Below are positions 36,115 to 44,115 of a stretch of 64,000 bases of DNA, one piece after another. The notes under the pieces were generated by a model, which saw only the letters and a program-made list of their open reading frames with translations, was not told where the DNA came from and searched no databases. The stretch is from Pseudomonas arsenicoxydans. GTDB lineage: Bacteria; Pseudomonadota; Gammaproteobacteria; Pseudomonadales; Pseudomonadaceae. The stretch lies in the NCBI RefSeq assembly GCF_006438915.1, contig NZ_RCZE01000002.1:189144-253143 (forward strand), read 5' to 3'. Positions within the stretch are counted from its first letter, which is position 1. Each line of letters begins with the position of its first letter. Made by a program: the position numbers and the translations under genes.

Positions 36115-36681
36115 TCAATAATCGAAGAACACCGTCTCGGCATCAGTGCCTTGCAGAATCACATTCCACTGGTAAACACCCGACGCATCCTGCTTCGCCA
36201 GCAACGTGCTGCGACGCTCGGCCGGTACGCACTCCAGCAGTGGATCCGACACATTCGCCGCTTCACCGTCAAAGTAAATCCGCGTCAGCAAATGCTTCAC
36301 CAACCCGCGCGCAAACACCAGCACCACCAAATGCGGCGCCTGGGTCGAGCCTTTCAGGCCTTCGACCGTGCCCGGCTTGATGGTGGTGAAACGAAAGCGC
36401 CCTTGCGCATCCACCGGCACCCGGCCAAAGCCTTCGAAGTTCGGGTCCAGCGGTTTGTCCTGATCGTCTTCCGGGTGGTCGTACTTGCCGGCGGCGTTGG
36501 CTTGCCAGACTTCCAGCATCGCGTCGTTGACGACATCGCCGTTGCCGTCGATGACTTGCCCGGTGATCGCCACGCGTTCGCCAAGGGTTTGCGCAACGGT
36601 CAGGTCTTCGCGGTTCAGCCAGGTCAGGCCGATGTGGTAATACGGCCCGACGGTGTGGGATGTGGTCGCGTTCAGCGTCAT
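36115..36681 (-). CDS. pcaG: Protocatechuate 3,4-dioxygenase alpha subunit, PcaG
   Basis: This 188-residue intradiol dioxygenase subunit has the paralogous fold with LEVWQANAAGKYDHPED (about 57-73) but lacks the iron-binding His pair found in PcaH, as expected for the alpha chain. It pairs with PcaH to form the (alpha-beta) iron enzyme that opens protocatechuate to beta-carboxymuconate. The start at 36681 lies one base after the pcaH stop (TAAGATG), so the subunits are coupled. An upstream extension inside pcaH is rejected. Confidence 0.93.
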   Translation of the reverse strand: MTLNATTSHTVGPYYHIGLTWLNREDLTVAQTLGERVAITGQVIDGNGDVVNDAMLEVWQANAAGKYDHPEDDQDKPLDPNFEGFGRVPVDAQGRFRFTTIKPGTVEGLKGSTQAPHLVVLVFARGLVKHLLTRIYFDGEAANVSDPLLECVPAERRSTLLAKQDASGVYQWNVILQGTDAETVFFDY

Positions 36682-36682
36682 C

Positions 36683-37387
36683 TTATTTCTCCATCGGCGT
36701 GGCGTCGCGGCCGCGCAAGACGATGTCCCAGCGATAACCGAGGGCATAGGAAGGGACTGTTTTTTCCAGATCAAACGTGGCGATCAAGCGCTCTTTGGCG
36801 CGGGTGTCGGGCACGCAGTTGTAGATCGGGTCATAAGCCAGCAGCGGATCGCCGGGGAAATACATCTGCGTGACCAGCCGCGTCAGAATGCTTGGCCCGA
36901 ACAGCGAGAAATGGATGTGCGCCGGGCGCCACGCGTTGTGGTGGTTGCCCCATGGGTAGGCGCCGGGCTTGATGGTCTGGAATTGATACCAGCCATCGGC
37001 ATCGGTCACGGTGCGGCCGGTGCCGGTGAAGTTCGGGTCCAGCGGCGCATCGTGCAGGTCGCGGGCATGGTTGTAGCGGCCGGCGGCGTTGGCCTGCCAG
37101 ATCTCCACCAGAATCCCCGGCACCGGCAGACCGTTTTCATCCAGCACGCGGCCGTGAATGATGATGCGCTCACCCAGTGGCTCGCCCTTGTGCTGAACGG
37201 TCAGGTCGTTGTCCTTCTCGTTGACGCGTTCGGCGCCGATGGTCGGGCCGGTGATTTCCGACAGCGAGTGCGGCAGAAACACCAACGGTTTGGACGGCGA
37301 GCGAAGGTTGGTGGATTGATACGTCGGGTGCAGGTATTCCGGCTGAGTGCCTTCCTGCGGACGACGGTAACCAGGCTTGTCAGTCAT
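36683..37387 (-). CDS. pcaH: Protocatechuate 3,4-dioxygenase beta subunit, PcaH
   Basis: This 234-residue subunit carries the non-haem Fe(III) site. Tyr105 (AAGRYNHARD), Tyr144 (KPGAYPWGNHHNAW), His157 and His159 (RPAHIHFSLFG) correspond to the two Tyr and two His ligands of the P. putida enzyme with a constant offset. The length is standard. ATG 37387 follows AGAGGAAAGCGC. It is 37 bp downstream of pcaF on the same strand with no terminator seen, so pcaIJF and pcaHG may form one transcript here. Confidence 0.95.
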   Translation of the reverse strand: MTDKPGYRRPQEGTQPEYLHPTYQSTNLRSPSKPLVFLPHSLSEITGPTIGAERVNEKDNDLTVQHKGEPLGERIIIHGRVLDENGLPVPGILVEIWQANAAGRYNHARDLHDAPLDPNFTGTGRTVTDADGWYQFQTIKPGAYPWGNHHNAWRPAHIHFSLFGPSILTRLVTQMYFPGDPLLAYDPIYNCVPDTRAKERLIATFDLEKTVPSYALGYRWDIVLRGRDATPMEK

Positions 37388-37424
37388 TGCGCTTTCCTCT
37401 GTTCTTATTTGTCGACGCGGCGTG

Positions 37425-38627
37425 TCAGACGCGTTCGATCGCCAGCGCCAGACCTTGGCCGACACCGACACACATGGTCGCCAGGCCTTTCTTGCCGCCG
37501 GTTTTTTCCAATTGATGCAACGCGGTCAGGACCAGGCGCGCACCGCTCATGCCCAGCGGATGGCCCAAGGCAATGGCGCCACCGTTCGGGTTGACCTGGG
37601 CCGCGTCGTCGGCAATGCCCAGTTCGCGCAGCACCGCCAGGCCTTGACTGGCGAAGGCTTCGTTGAGTTCGATCACGTCGAAATCGCTGACCGCCACGCC
37701 TAGACGCTCGGTCAGTTTGCGCACCGCCGGGACCGGGCCGATGCCCATCACCCGTGGAGCGACACCAGCGCTCGCCATGCCCAGCACTTTAGCGCGGGCA
37801 GTGAGGCCGTGTTTTTTCACCGCTTCGGCCGAGGCCAGAATCAACGCTGCCGCACCGTCGTTGACGCCCGAAGCATTGCCGGCGGTGACGGTTTTGTCGG
37901 GGCCATTGATCGGTTTGAGTTTGGCCAGCATTTCCAGAGTGGTGTCGGCGCGCGGATGCTCATCCTGCGTCACGACCGTTTCACCCTTCTTGTGGGCAAT
38001 CCGCACTTCGACGATTTCTTCAGCGAAAAATCCGGCGGCCTGCGCGGCGGCTGTGCGCTGCTGGCTGCGCAGCGCGAACGCGTCCTGATCCTCGCGGGAC
38101 ACTTCGTAATCGTCGGCGACGTTGTCGGCGGTCTGCGGCATCGCATCCACACCGTATTGCGCTTTCATCAACGGGTTGATGAAACGCCAGCCGATGGTGG
38201 TGTCTTCCAGCTTCATGTTGCGCGAGAACGCCGCGTCAGCCTTGCCCATTACGAACGGTGCGCGGGACATCGACTCGACGCCGCCGGCAATCGCCAACTC
38301 CATTTCACCGCTGGCGATGGCGCGGAACGCCGTGCCGATGGCGTCCATGCCCGACGCGCACAGGCGATTGAGCGTGACACCGGGAATACTTTCCGGCAGC
38401 CCGGCCAGCAGCAATGCCATGCGCGCCACGTTACGGTTGTCTTCGCCGGCCTGGTTGGCGCAGCCGAGGAACACCTCGTCCACCGCCGTCCAGTCCACCG
38501 ACGGGTTGCGTTCCATCAGCGCCTTGATCGGCACAGCGGCCAAGTCGTCCGCACGAACGGCGGACAGACCGCCGCCGAAACGGCCGATGGGGGTGCGAAT
38601 GGCGTCGCAGATATAAACGTCACGCAT
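37425..38627 (-). CDS. pcaF: Beta-ketoadipyl-CoA thiolase, PcaF
   Basis: This 400-residue thiolase has nucleophile Cys90 in [11 protein letters not shown], the second active-site segment [39 protein letters not shown] with the catalytic His, and Cys near 386 in [10 protein letters not shown]. It cleaves beta-ketoadipyl-CoA to succinyl-CoA and acetyl-CoA, the last step of the pathway. Its ATG overlaps the pcaJ stop (TGATG). Confidence 0.95.
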   Translation of the reverse strand: MRDVYICDAIRTPIGRFGGGLSAVRADDLAAVPIKALMERNPSVDWTAVDEVFLGCANQAGEDNRNVARMALLLAGLPESIPGVTLNRLCASGMDAIGTAFRAIASGEMELAIAGGVESMSRAPFVMGKADAAFSRNMKLEDTTIGWRFINPLMKAQYGVDAMPQTADNVADDYEVSREDQDAFALRSQQRTAAAQAAGFFAEEIVEVRIAHKKGETVVTQDEHPRADTTLEMLAKLKPINGPDKTVTAGNASGVNDGAAALILASAEAVKKHGLTARAKVLGMASAGVAPRVMGIGPVPAVRKLTERLGVAVSDFDVIELNEAFASQGLAVLRELGIADDAAQVNPNGGAIALGHPLGMSGARLVLTALHQLEKTGGKKGLATMCVGVGQGLALAIERV

Positions 38628-39406
38628 CAGGCTTCTCCGGGTGCTTGGCCGTGGGCGGCGGCGGTGCGGGCTTCGAGGTCGCGCAGTGCGGTCAGTTCGA
38701 CGTCGGTGGGCTCGGCGGTGTTTTCAACCGTGTCAGCGAAACGAATCGGCCAACCGGTGGCGGCGACCACTTGCTCACGGGTCACACCCGGGTGCAGCGC
38801 GGTGACCACAAATTCATGGGTGCCGGCTTCCGGTTCCATGATGCACAAGTCGGTAATGATGCCGACTGGCCCTGCGCCCGGCAGACCAAGACGCTTACGC
38901 GAATCACCGCCCTCGCCATGGCCGACCGAGGTAATGAAGTCGAGTTTGTCGACAAACGAACGCGCCGACTGCTTGAGGATGATCAACACACTTTTGGCCG
39001 AACCGGCAATTTCCGGCGCGCCACCGGCACCCGGCAGGCGGACCTTCGGCGAGAAGTAGTCGCCGACCACGGTGGTGTTGATGTTGCCGAAACGGTCGAC
39101 TTGCGCAGCGCCGAGGAAACCGACGTCGATGCGCCCGCCCTGCAACCAATAGCGAAAAATCTCACCCGTCGGGACCACGGTGTCGGCGGTTTCCGCCAGC
39201 TCACCGTCACCAATCGACAGCGGCAGTACGCTTGGCTTGGCGCCAATCGGACCCGATTCGTAGATCAGGACGACGTCTGGCGAAGAAGTAAGTCGCGCCA
39301 GGTTGGCCGCTTTCGACGGCAGGCCGATGCCGACGAAGCACACCGAACCGTTCTTCAAACGGCGAGCGGCGGCGACGGTCATCATTTCATTGGTGGTGTA
39401 AGTCAT
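38627..39406 (-). CDS. pcaJ: 3-oxoadipate CoA-transferase subunit B, PcaJ
   Basis: This 259-residue beta subunit of a class I CoA-transferase carries [15 protein letters not shown] near the N terminus and the catalytic-glutamate segment [11 protein letters not shown] (about 49-59). With PcaI it moves CoA from succinyl-CoA to beta-ketoadipate. The start overlaps the pcaI stop (TAATG), and its stop overlaps the pcaF start, so the three genes are translationally coupled. Confidence 0.94.
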   Translation of the reverse strand: MTYTTNEMMTVAAARRLKNGSVCFVGIGLPSKAANLARLTSSPDVVLIYESGPIGAKPSVLPLSIGDGELAETADTVVPTGEIFRYWLQGGRIDVGFLGAAQVDRFGNINTTVVGDYFSPKVRLPGAGGAPEIAGSAKSVLIILKQSARSFVDKLDFITSVGHGEGGDSRKRLGLPGAGPVGIITDLCIMEPEAGTHEFVVTALHPGVTREQVVAATGWPIRFADTVENTAEPTDVELTALRDLEARTAAAHGQAPGEA

Positions 39407-40263
39407 TACTTGGCCTCCGAAGCAGCGGCCAGCTTGGCCTGGAACTCGCTGAAGTCAGCGCAGCCGTGGATGTATTCGTTGATCCACGCGGTGAAGGTTT
39501 CACGGTCGCGGGCAATCGGGTCCCAGGCTTGGTAGAAGCGGTTGTCACGCTCGTTGTAACCGTGGGCGTAGGACGGATGCGCGCCGCCAGGGACGTGACA
39601 AACCGCGCTCAAGGCCCAGGTCGGTAGGACGCAGGAGTTCATTGGTGCATTGAGGTCGTCAACGATTTCTTCGACGGTAACGATGCAACGCTTGGCGGCC
39701 AGTGCGGCTTCTTTCTGCACACCAAGAATGCCCCACAGCAGCACGTTGCCTTTGCGGTCGGCCTTCTGCGCGTGAATCACGGTGATATCCGGACGCACCG
39801 ACGGCACGGCCGCCAACACTTCACCGGTGAACGGGCAGGTGACGGTTTTGATCAGTGGATTGACTTTCGGCAGGTCGGAACCGGCGTAGGCCCGCAGCAC
39901 CGCGAACGGTAGGCCGGAGGCGCCGGCGACGTAGGCATTGGCCAGGTCGGCGTGGCTGTGCTCTTCGATCTCCAGTGGATGCGGCCACTGCTTCTCAACG
40001 GCATCACGCAGACGGTGCAGCGAACCTACACCCGGGTTGCCACCCCAAGAGAAAATCAATTTGCGAGCACAACCGGCGCCGATCAACTGGTCGTAGATCA
40101 GGTCCGGGGTCATGCGCACCAGCGTCAGGTCTTTCTTGCCCTGACGAATAATTTCATGACCCGCCGCCGTAGGGATCAGATGGGTAAAGCCTTCGAGCGC
40201 GACCGTATCGCCGTCGTTTACGAATTGCTTCACCGCGTCGTGCAGCGAAAGGATTTCAGCCAT
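39406..40263 (-). CDS. pcaI: 3-oxoadipate CoA-transferase subunit A, PcaI
   Basis: This 285-residue alpha subunit of the CoA-transferase begins MAEILSLHDAVKQFVNDGDTVALEGF. The glycine-rich CoA loop is SWGGNPGVGSLHR (about 100-112). I use ATG 40263; an in-frame extension of 34 codons has no conserved sequence. The upstream region holds PcaR-type sites at 40367-40398. It is the first gene of pcaI-J-F(-H-G). Confidence 0.94.
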   Translation of the reverse strand: MAEILSLHDAVKQFVNDGDTVALEGFTHLIPTAAGHEIIRQGKKDLTLVRMTPDLIYDQLIGAGCARKLIFSWGGNPGVGSLHRLRDAVEKQWPHPLEIEEHSHADLANAYVAGASGLPFAVLRAYAGSDLPKVNPLIKTVTCPFTGEVLAAVPSVRPDITVIHAQKADRKGNVLLWGILGVQKEAALAAKRCIVTVEEIVDDLNAPMNSCVLPTWALSAVCHVPGGAHPSYAHGYNERDNRFYQAWDPIARDRETFTAWINEYIHGCADFSEFQAKLAAASEAK

Positions 40264-40366
40264 GGGGCAGGCTCCCGTTTTGTTATCAACCGACAGTGGA
40301 TGAAAAAGGCGCGATGCGCAGCGCCGGAATGACTGAAGGTTAAGCCTGTGCAAAACACCAAACAAT

Positions 40367-40398
40367 CCGATAATCGACTATGTGTTCGTTTATCGAAC
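40367..40398. promoter_or_regulatory. PcaR operator of pcaIJF
   Basis: Two half-overlapping PcaR-like elements occur 104-135 bp before pcaI: CCGATAATCGAC (40367-40378) and GTTCGTTTATCGAAC (40384-40398, itself close to an inverted repeat). Known PcaR boxes of the pcaIJ promoter read GTTCGATAATCGCAC. Confidence 0.7.
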
Positions 40399-40429
40399 AG
40401 ATTGTTGGCTGCTTATTGAAGATCAAAAG

Positions 40430-40500
40430 CTTCGCGAGCAAGCCCGCTCCCACAGTTGACCGCGTTCTAATGTGGGAGCGGGCTTGCTCGCGAAGGGGCC
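40430..40500. repeat. REPIN
   Basis: Reverse arm 40430-40455 and forward arm 40469-40500 are separated by only about 13 bp, the shortest spacer of the REPINs here. Confidence 0.9.
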
Positions 40501-40532
40501 TTCAAAACCACTCGATATTCCGGATCATGCTG

Positions 40533-41879
40533 TCAGGTCGCATCCGCATGACTGACCATGCCCTTGATCACCACCGCCGTAGTCGCCAACGCCGCCGGAA
40601 TCACCAGCGCCGTCAGCACTTGCTCAAAATTCCAGCCCAACCCGAGCAACGTCGCGCCCATCCACGCCCCGAGAATCGCGCCAAACCGGCCAATCCCGAG
40701 CATCCACGACACCCCGGTCGCCCGCCCTTGTGTCGGATAAAACCGCGCCGCCAAGGAAGGCATCGCCGATTGCGCACCGTTGACGCACATCCCCGCTACC
40801 AGCACCAACGTCGCCAACAGCGTGATGTTGCCCAGGCTCTGCCCCACCGCGTAGGCAAACACCCCGGCCAGCAGGTAGAAAATACCGATGACCTTGTGCG
40901 GATTGAACCGGTCCATCGCCCAGCCTACACCCACCGCACTCAGCACCCCGCCAAACTGGAACAGCGCGCCAATGAACGCGGCCTGCTCCATGCTCGCGCC
41001 ACTGTCGCGCATCAGTGTCGGCAGCCAACTGGTCAGCAGGTACACGATCACCAGGCCCATGAAATAGGTCAGCCACAGCAGCAAGGTGCCGGTGCTGTAG
41101 GTGCCGGAGAAGATCACCGCGAACACGTTACGCGCCTTCACGGTTTTCTGTTCCGGCACGCTGAAGCTTGAGGCTTGGGCGACGACGGTCGGGTCGATGG
41201 GCGCCAGAGTCTTGCGTACTTTGTCGGTGCCGCGGTTGCGGACTACAAGGTAACGCGCCGATTCCGGCAGCCAGAACAGCAGCACGACGGTGAGGATCAG
41301 CGGCAGAATCCCGCCGATCAACAGCAAACTGTGCCAACCAAACGCCGGGATCAGCTTGGCCGAGATAAACCCGCCGCCGGCCATGCCGAGGTTGAAGCCG
41401 CAGAACATGCTGGTCACCAGCAAGGACTTCTTGCGTTCCGGGGTGTACTCCGACAGCAGCGTGGTGGCATTCGGCATGCCGGCGCCAAGGCCCAGGCCGG
41501 TGAGAAAACGCAGCACCAACAATTGATCGACATTGGAGCTGTAGGCCGACGCCAGACTGAATGCACCAAACAAAAACACCGCGCCAACCAGTACGACTTT
41601 TCGCCCGAAGCGGTCAGCCAACGGGCCGGAACCCAGTGCGCCGAAGACCATGCCGATCAGCGCAGCACTCATGACCGGGCCGAGACTGGCGCGGTCGATC
41701 CCCCAATCCTGCGACAACGCAGGCGCGATAAAACCCATGGCCGCGGTGTCGAGGCCATCGAGGAAGACAATCAGGAAACACAGGATCACCACTCGCCACT
41801 GATAGCGCGAAATGGGTTGAGCATTGATGAAGGACTGCACGTCGAGGCAGTTACCTACAGCAGACTGGGGCTGGTTCAT
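40533..41879 (-). CDS. pcaK: 4-hydroxybenzoate/protocatechuate transporter and chemoreceptor, PcaK
   Basis: This 448-residue protein of the aromatic acid:H+ symporter branch of MFS has the exact length of P. putida PcaK. The DGLD motif in helix 1 (Asp41 and Asp44 in FLDGLDTAAMGF) needed for transport is intact, as is the motif-A loop GPLADRFGRKVVL. It takes up 4-hydroxybenzoate and protocatechuate and in P. putida also supports chemotaxis to them. I start at ATG 41879. It is downstream of pcaR on the same strand, with its own PcaR-like inverted repeat in between. Confidence 0.93.
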   Translation of the reverse strand: MNQPQSAVGNCLDVQSFINAQPISRYQWRVVILCFLIVFLDGLDTAAMGFIAPALSQDWGIDRASLGPVMSAALIGMVFGALGSGPLADRFGRKVVLVGAVFLFGAFSLASAYSSNVDQLLVLRFLTGLGLGAGMPNATTLLSEYTPERKKSLLVTSMFCGFNLGMAGGGFISAKLIPAFGWHSLLLIGGILPLILTVVLLFWLPESARYLVVRNRGTDKVRKTLAPIDPTVVAQASSFSVPEQKTVKARNVFAVIFSGTYSTGTLLLWLTYFMGLVIVYLLTSWLPTLMRDSGASMEQAAFIGALFQFGGVLSAVGVGWAMDRFNPHKVIGIFYLLAGVFAYAVGQSLGNITLLATLVLVAGMCVNGAQSAMPSLAARFYPTQGRATGVSWMLGIGRFGAILGAWMGATLLGLGWNFEQVLTALVIPAALATTAVVIKGMVSHADAT

Positions 41880-41969
41880 TATTTTTATTCCACGCAAGAA
41901 CGCAGTCGGACAGGTGCCAGCCTGAGCTGGCGCTGCCGCGACAGTAATGATCCAAGGGAAAGAGCGTCA

Positions 41970-42003
41970 ATTCGATAAACGCAAGTCTGTGCGTTTATCG
42001 AAC
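41970..42003. promoter_or_regulatory. PcaR-type inverted repeat upstream of pcaK
   Basis: ATTCGATAAACGCA (41970-41983) and TGCGTTTATCGAAC (41990-42003) form a 14-bp inverted repeat with a six-base spacer in the 139-bp gap between pcaR and pcaK. Each arm resembles the PcaR box. Confidence 0.7.
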
Positions 42004-42018
42004 AGCTTAGACAGAAGC

Positions 42019-42861
42019 TCAGGCGAAGAGCTGTGCGCTGAGGTCGCGGCTGGCGCTGAGCAGTCCGGGCAGGAAGCGTTGCTCCAGTTCGTTGCGACTG
42101 ACACGGCCGGCGTGGGTGCTGACGTTCAAGGCGGCCACCACCTGGCCGGACGCGTCGTACACCGGCACGGCAATCGAACGCAGGCCCTGTTCCAGTTCCT
42201 GATCGACGATGCACCAGCCTTGTTGCCGTACTTCTTGCAGGCATTCGAGCAACGCCTCGGGCGTGTGCAGGGTGCGGCTGGTCTTGGCTTGCAGCTCTGC
42301 GTGATCGAGGTATTCTCGCAGCGAAGTGTCGTCCAGCGCGGCGAGAAGAATCCGCCCCATCGAAGTGCAATACGCCGGCAAGCGGCCGCCCACTGAAAGA
42401 TCGACCGAAATCAGACGCTGCGTGGTCGCCGAGCGCGCGATGTACAAAATGTCATCGCCTTCCAGCGTGGCCATGTTGCACGCCTCATGAAGTTGCTCGC
42501 TCATACGGTCCAGGTACGGCTGGGCCGACACTGCCAGCGGCGTCGAAGACAAATAGGCATGGCCCAGGGTCAACACCTTGGGCAGCAGCGAATAGGTGCG
42601 GCCGTCGGTGGTGGCGTAGCCGAGTTTGATCAAGGTGTGCAGGCAACGGCGCACGGCGGCGCGGGGAATTTCCGTGCGGTGGCTGATCTGGGCGATCGTC
42701 AGGTGACGCTTGCGCTCTTGAAACGCTTGCACCACCGCCAGGCCACGCGCCAGGGAGGTCATGAAGTCAGGGTCGCCGGTCAGGGCCTGGATTCGCTTCG
42801 CGGGTGAGGCGACGATCGGCGGCGCCACTGAAGTGAAAGAGTTGCGCATTTGATCGTTCAT
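42019..42861 (-). CDS. pcaR: IclR-family regulator, PcaR
   Basis: This 280-residue IclR regulator has winged HTH LTIAQISHRTEIPRAAVRRCLHTLIKLGY (about 54-82) and the effector domain (about 105-275) with GDDILYIARSATTQRLISVDLSVGGRLPAYCTSMGR. In P. putida PcaR activates pca genes in response to beta-ketoadipate. Sites resembling its box occur upstream of pcaI, pcaK, the porin gene and itself. I start at ATG 42861; an upstream extension of 38 codons runs through the operator region. Confidence 0.92.
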   Translation of the reverse strand: MNDQMRNSFTSVAPPIVASPAKRIQALTGDPDFMTSLARGLAVVQAFQERKRHLTIAQISHRTEIPRAAVRRCLHTLIKLGYATTDGRTYSLLPKVLTLGHAYLSSTPLAVSAQPYLDRMSEQLHEACNMATLEGDDILYIARSATTQRLISVDLSVGGRLPAYCTSMGRILLAALDDTSLREYLDHAELQAKTSRTLHTPEALLECLQEVRQQGWCIVDQELEQGLRSIAVPVYDASGQVVAALNVSTHAGRVSRNELEQRFLPGLLSASRDLSAQLFA

Positions 42862-42941
42862 GACAGGACCTTTCCGAGGCGGATCAGCGGCTATTACACG
42901 CGGCCCCTGCTCCTGCACACAAGACCGGGACCGCCAAGATT

Positions 42942-42975
42942 GGGCGATTATCGGACGACAGGCCGATAATCGCAA
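42942..42975. promoter_or_regulatory. Inverted PcaR-like boxes upstream of pcaR
   Basis: GGGCGATTATCGGA (42942-42955) and GCCGATAATCGCAA (42962-42975) are facing copies of a PcaR-like element, 80-115 bp upstream of pcaR. They suggest autoregulation. Confidence 0.65.
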
Positions 42976-43197
42976 TCGATGCCATACAGAGCCTGATGCG
43001 ACTCACGCCATTAACTACCGGTTTTTATTTTTGTCTGATCGACTTCTTAAAGGTCGATGTAACGGGTTTAAGTTGTTCACCTTAATGGCGCCAGAAAGAC
43101 ATCGCTGCACAATGACATCATCGGCATCCTAGTTGCCGTTAACACTTGTCAGTAACAAAACAATCACACATGACGAACTACTTTTAACGCCTCGGTG

Positions 43198-43226
43198 ATA
43201 GTGTTCTTCGAATCGACCGCTATAAT
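43198..43226 (+). promoter_or_regulatory. Candidate sigma-70 promoter
   Basis: There is a perfect TATAAT at 43221-43226, with only a weak -35 match near 43198-43209 (ATAGTGTTCTTC). It is about 310 bp upstream of the 66-residue gene. Confidence 0.4.
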
Positions 43227-43536
43227 GCAATCCAGTGGCGAAACGGTTTTTTATCCACCGACTCTGTCACCCGGCAGCGCGATGTCCCATTGTCGTTGCC
43301 CGCAGCAAGCGCTTGACGTTCATTTTATATGCTCCGCCAATGCGCTCGCTGAAACAGGAACCTGATGCTGCGTCAGCTGTTTTTCTCTGGTGTCGTGGCC
43401 GCCTGCAACATGGAAGTATTGTTCACATGCCGTCAAAAGGTTGCCTTCTCAGGCATTTCCCTTTCTACGAGCGTGGTCAATCGACTCGATGCAGCGCGTT
43501 TCACCGGAAATTATCCCAACTCATACAGGTAGCACT

Positions 43537-43737
43537 GTGACGAAAGACGAACTGCGCGCGGAACTTGAGCGCCAGGAACAACGTTACAAGGAAGTTTACG
43601 GCGGGGAAGTCACCACCTACGCCGCCCAGCCCGAACCGGAACGTAAACCCTGGCGTAAACGCGCCACCGTTCAGGACCAGGCGTTCACCCAAGAACTGCA
43701 GAAGATGGAAAAGGAACTCAAAGCCGAAGAGCCTTGA
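43537..43737 (+). CDS. Small charged conserved-type protein
   Basis: This encodes 66 residues from GTG 43537 ([23 protein letters not shown]). It is highly charged, with helical N and C termini ([15 protein letters not shown]) and a basic, Pro-containing middle ([11 protein letters not shown]). AGGT lies eight bases before the GTG. Longer in-frame starts upstream give a peptide of unnatural composition. No signal peptide or membrane segment is present. I do not recognise a named family; it may be a small cytoplasmic protein. It lies upstream of pit with a 378-bp gap. Confidence 0.65.
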   Translation: MTKDELRAELERQEQRYKEVYGGEVTTYAAQPEPERKPWRKRATVQDQAFTQELQKMEKELKAEEP

Positions 43738-44115
43738 CCGCCTCGGCCTGAATTCTTTCAGGGGTCTGCGTCGGCTCCCGCTAAAAAGCGTGTGGCATCG
43801 ATCAAGCCTTTCGTGCCCGCTACAAGCGGGCAGCGGCCACCTCACCCCTCGGATGAGGCAAATGGCTCGTTTCTGACCCTCTTCTCAGATATTTCACACA
43901 AGCGTTCAAGCCTCTCGAGTGCACGAGAGAAACCCTTGCGCCTGCGGTATTTTCAAGATAATTCAACGACTTACAAAACCCGGTAAAACGCTGGGAGATT
44001 GGCGTCCCTTGCCAATTAATTCGTTGAAGAATGTTACCGATGAGCAGCAAGTGCATTGATTAGCAGTCTTTTCTGGCATAATCGCGCCCCCTTACGACCG
44101 GGTCAGAAAACCTTC
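43738..44115. other. 378-bp intergenic region upstream of pit
   Basis: CCCGCTACAAGCGGG near 43818-43832 forms a short hairpin. The stretch CTCTCGAGTGCACGAGAG near 43913-43930 is an inverted repeat. A sigma-70-like promoter precedes pit. I see no coding frame worth reporting. Confidence 0.5.
44056..44082 (+). promoter_or_regulatory. Candidate promoter of pit
   Basis: TTGATT (44056-44061) and CATAAT (44077-44082) are separated by 15 bp, ending 33 bp before the pit start. Confidence 0.45.

Larger units (their letters stand above)
42862..43536. other. 675-bp intergenic region upstream of a small conserved gene
   Basis: The left part holds the pcaR operator. The middle (43000-43200) is AT-richer than its surroundings. 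A perfect -10 hexamer TATAAT at 43221-43226 suggests a promoter whose transcript would have a leader of about 300 nt before the GTG at 43537. Open frames in the leader have no convincing start or conserved look. A small RNA or a long regulatory 5' leader is possible but not shown. Confidence 0.5.

Noticed and set aside
43390..43536. N-terminal extension of the 66-residue gene
   Set aside because: The extra 49 residues include several Trp, Cys and Pro in an unlikely pattern, and the GTG at 43537 has a ribosome site.
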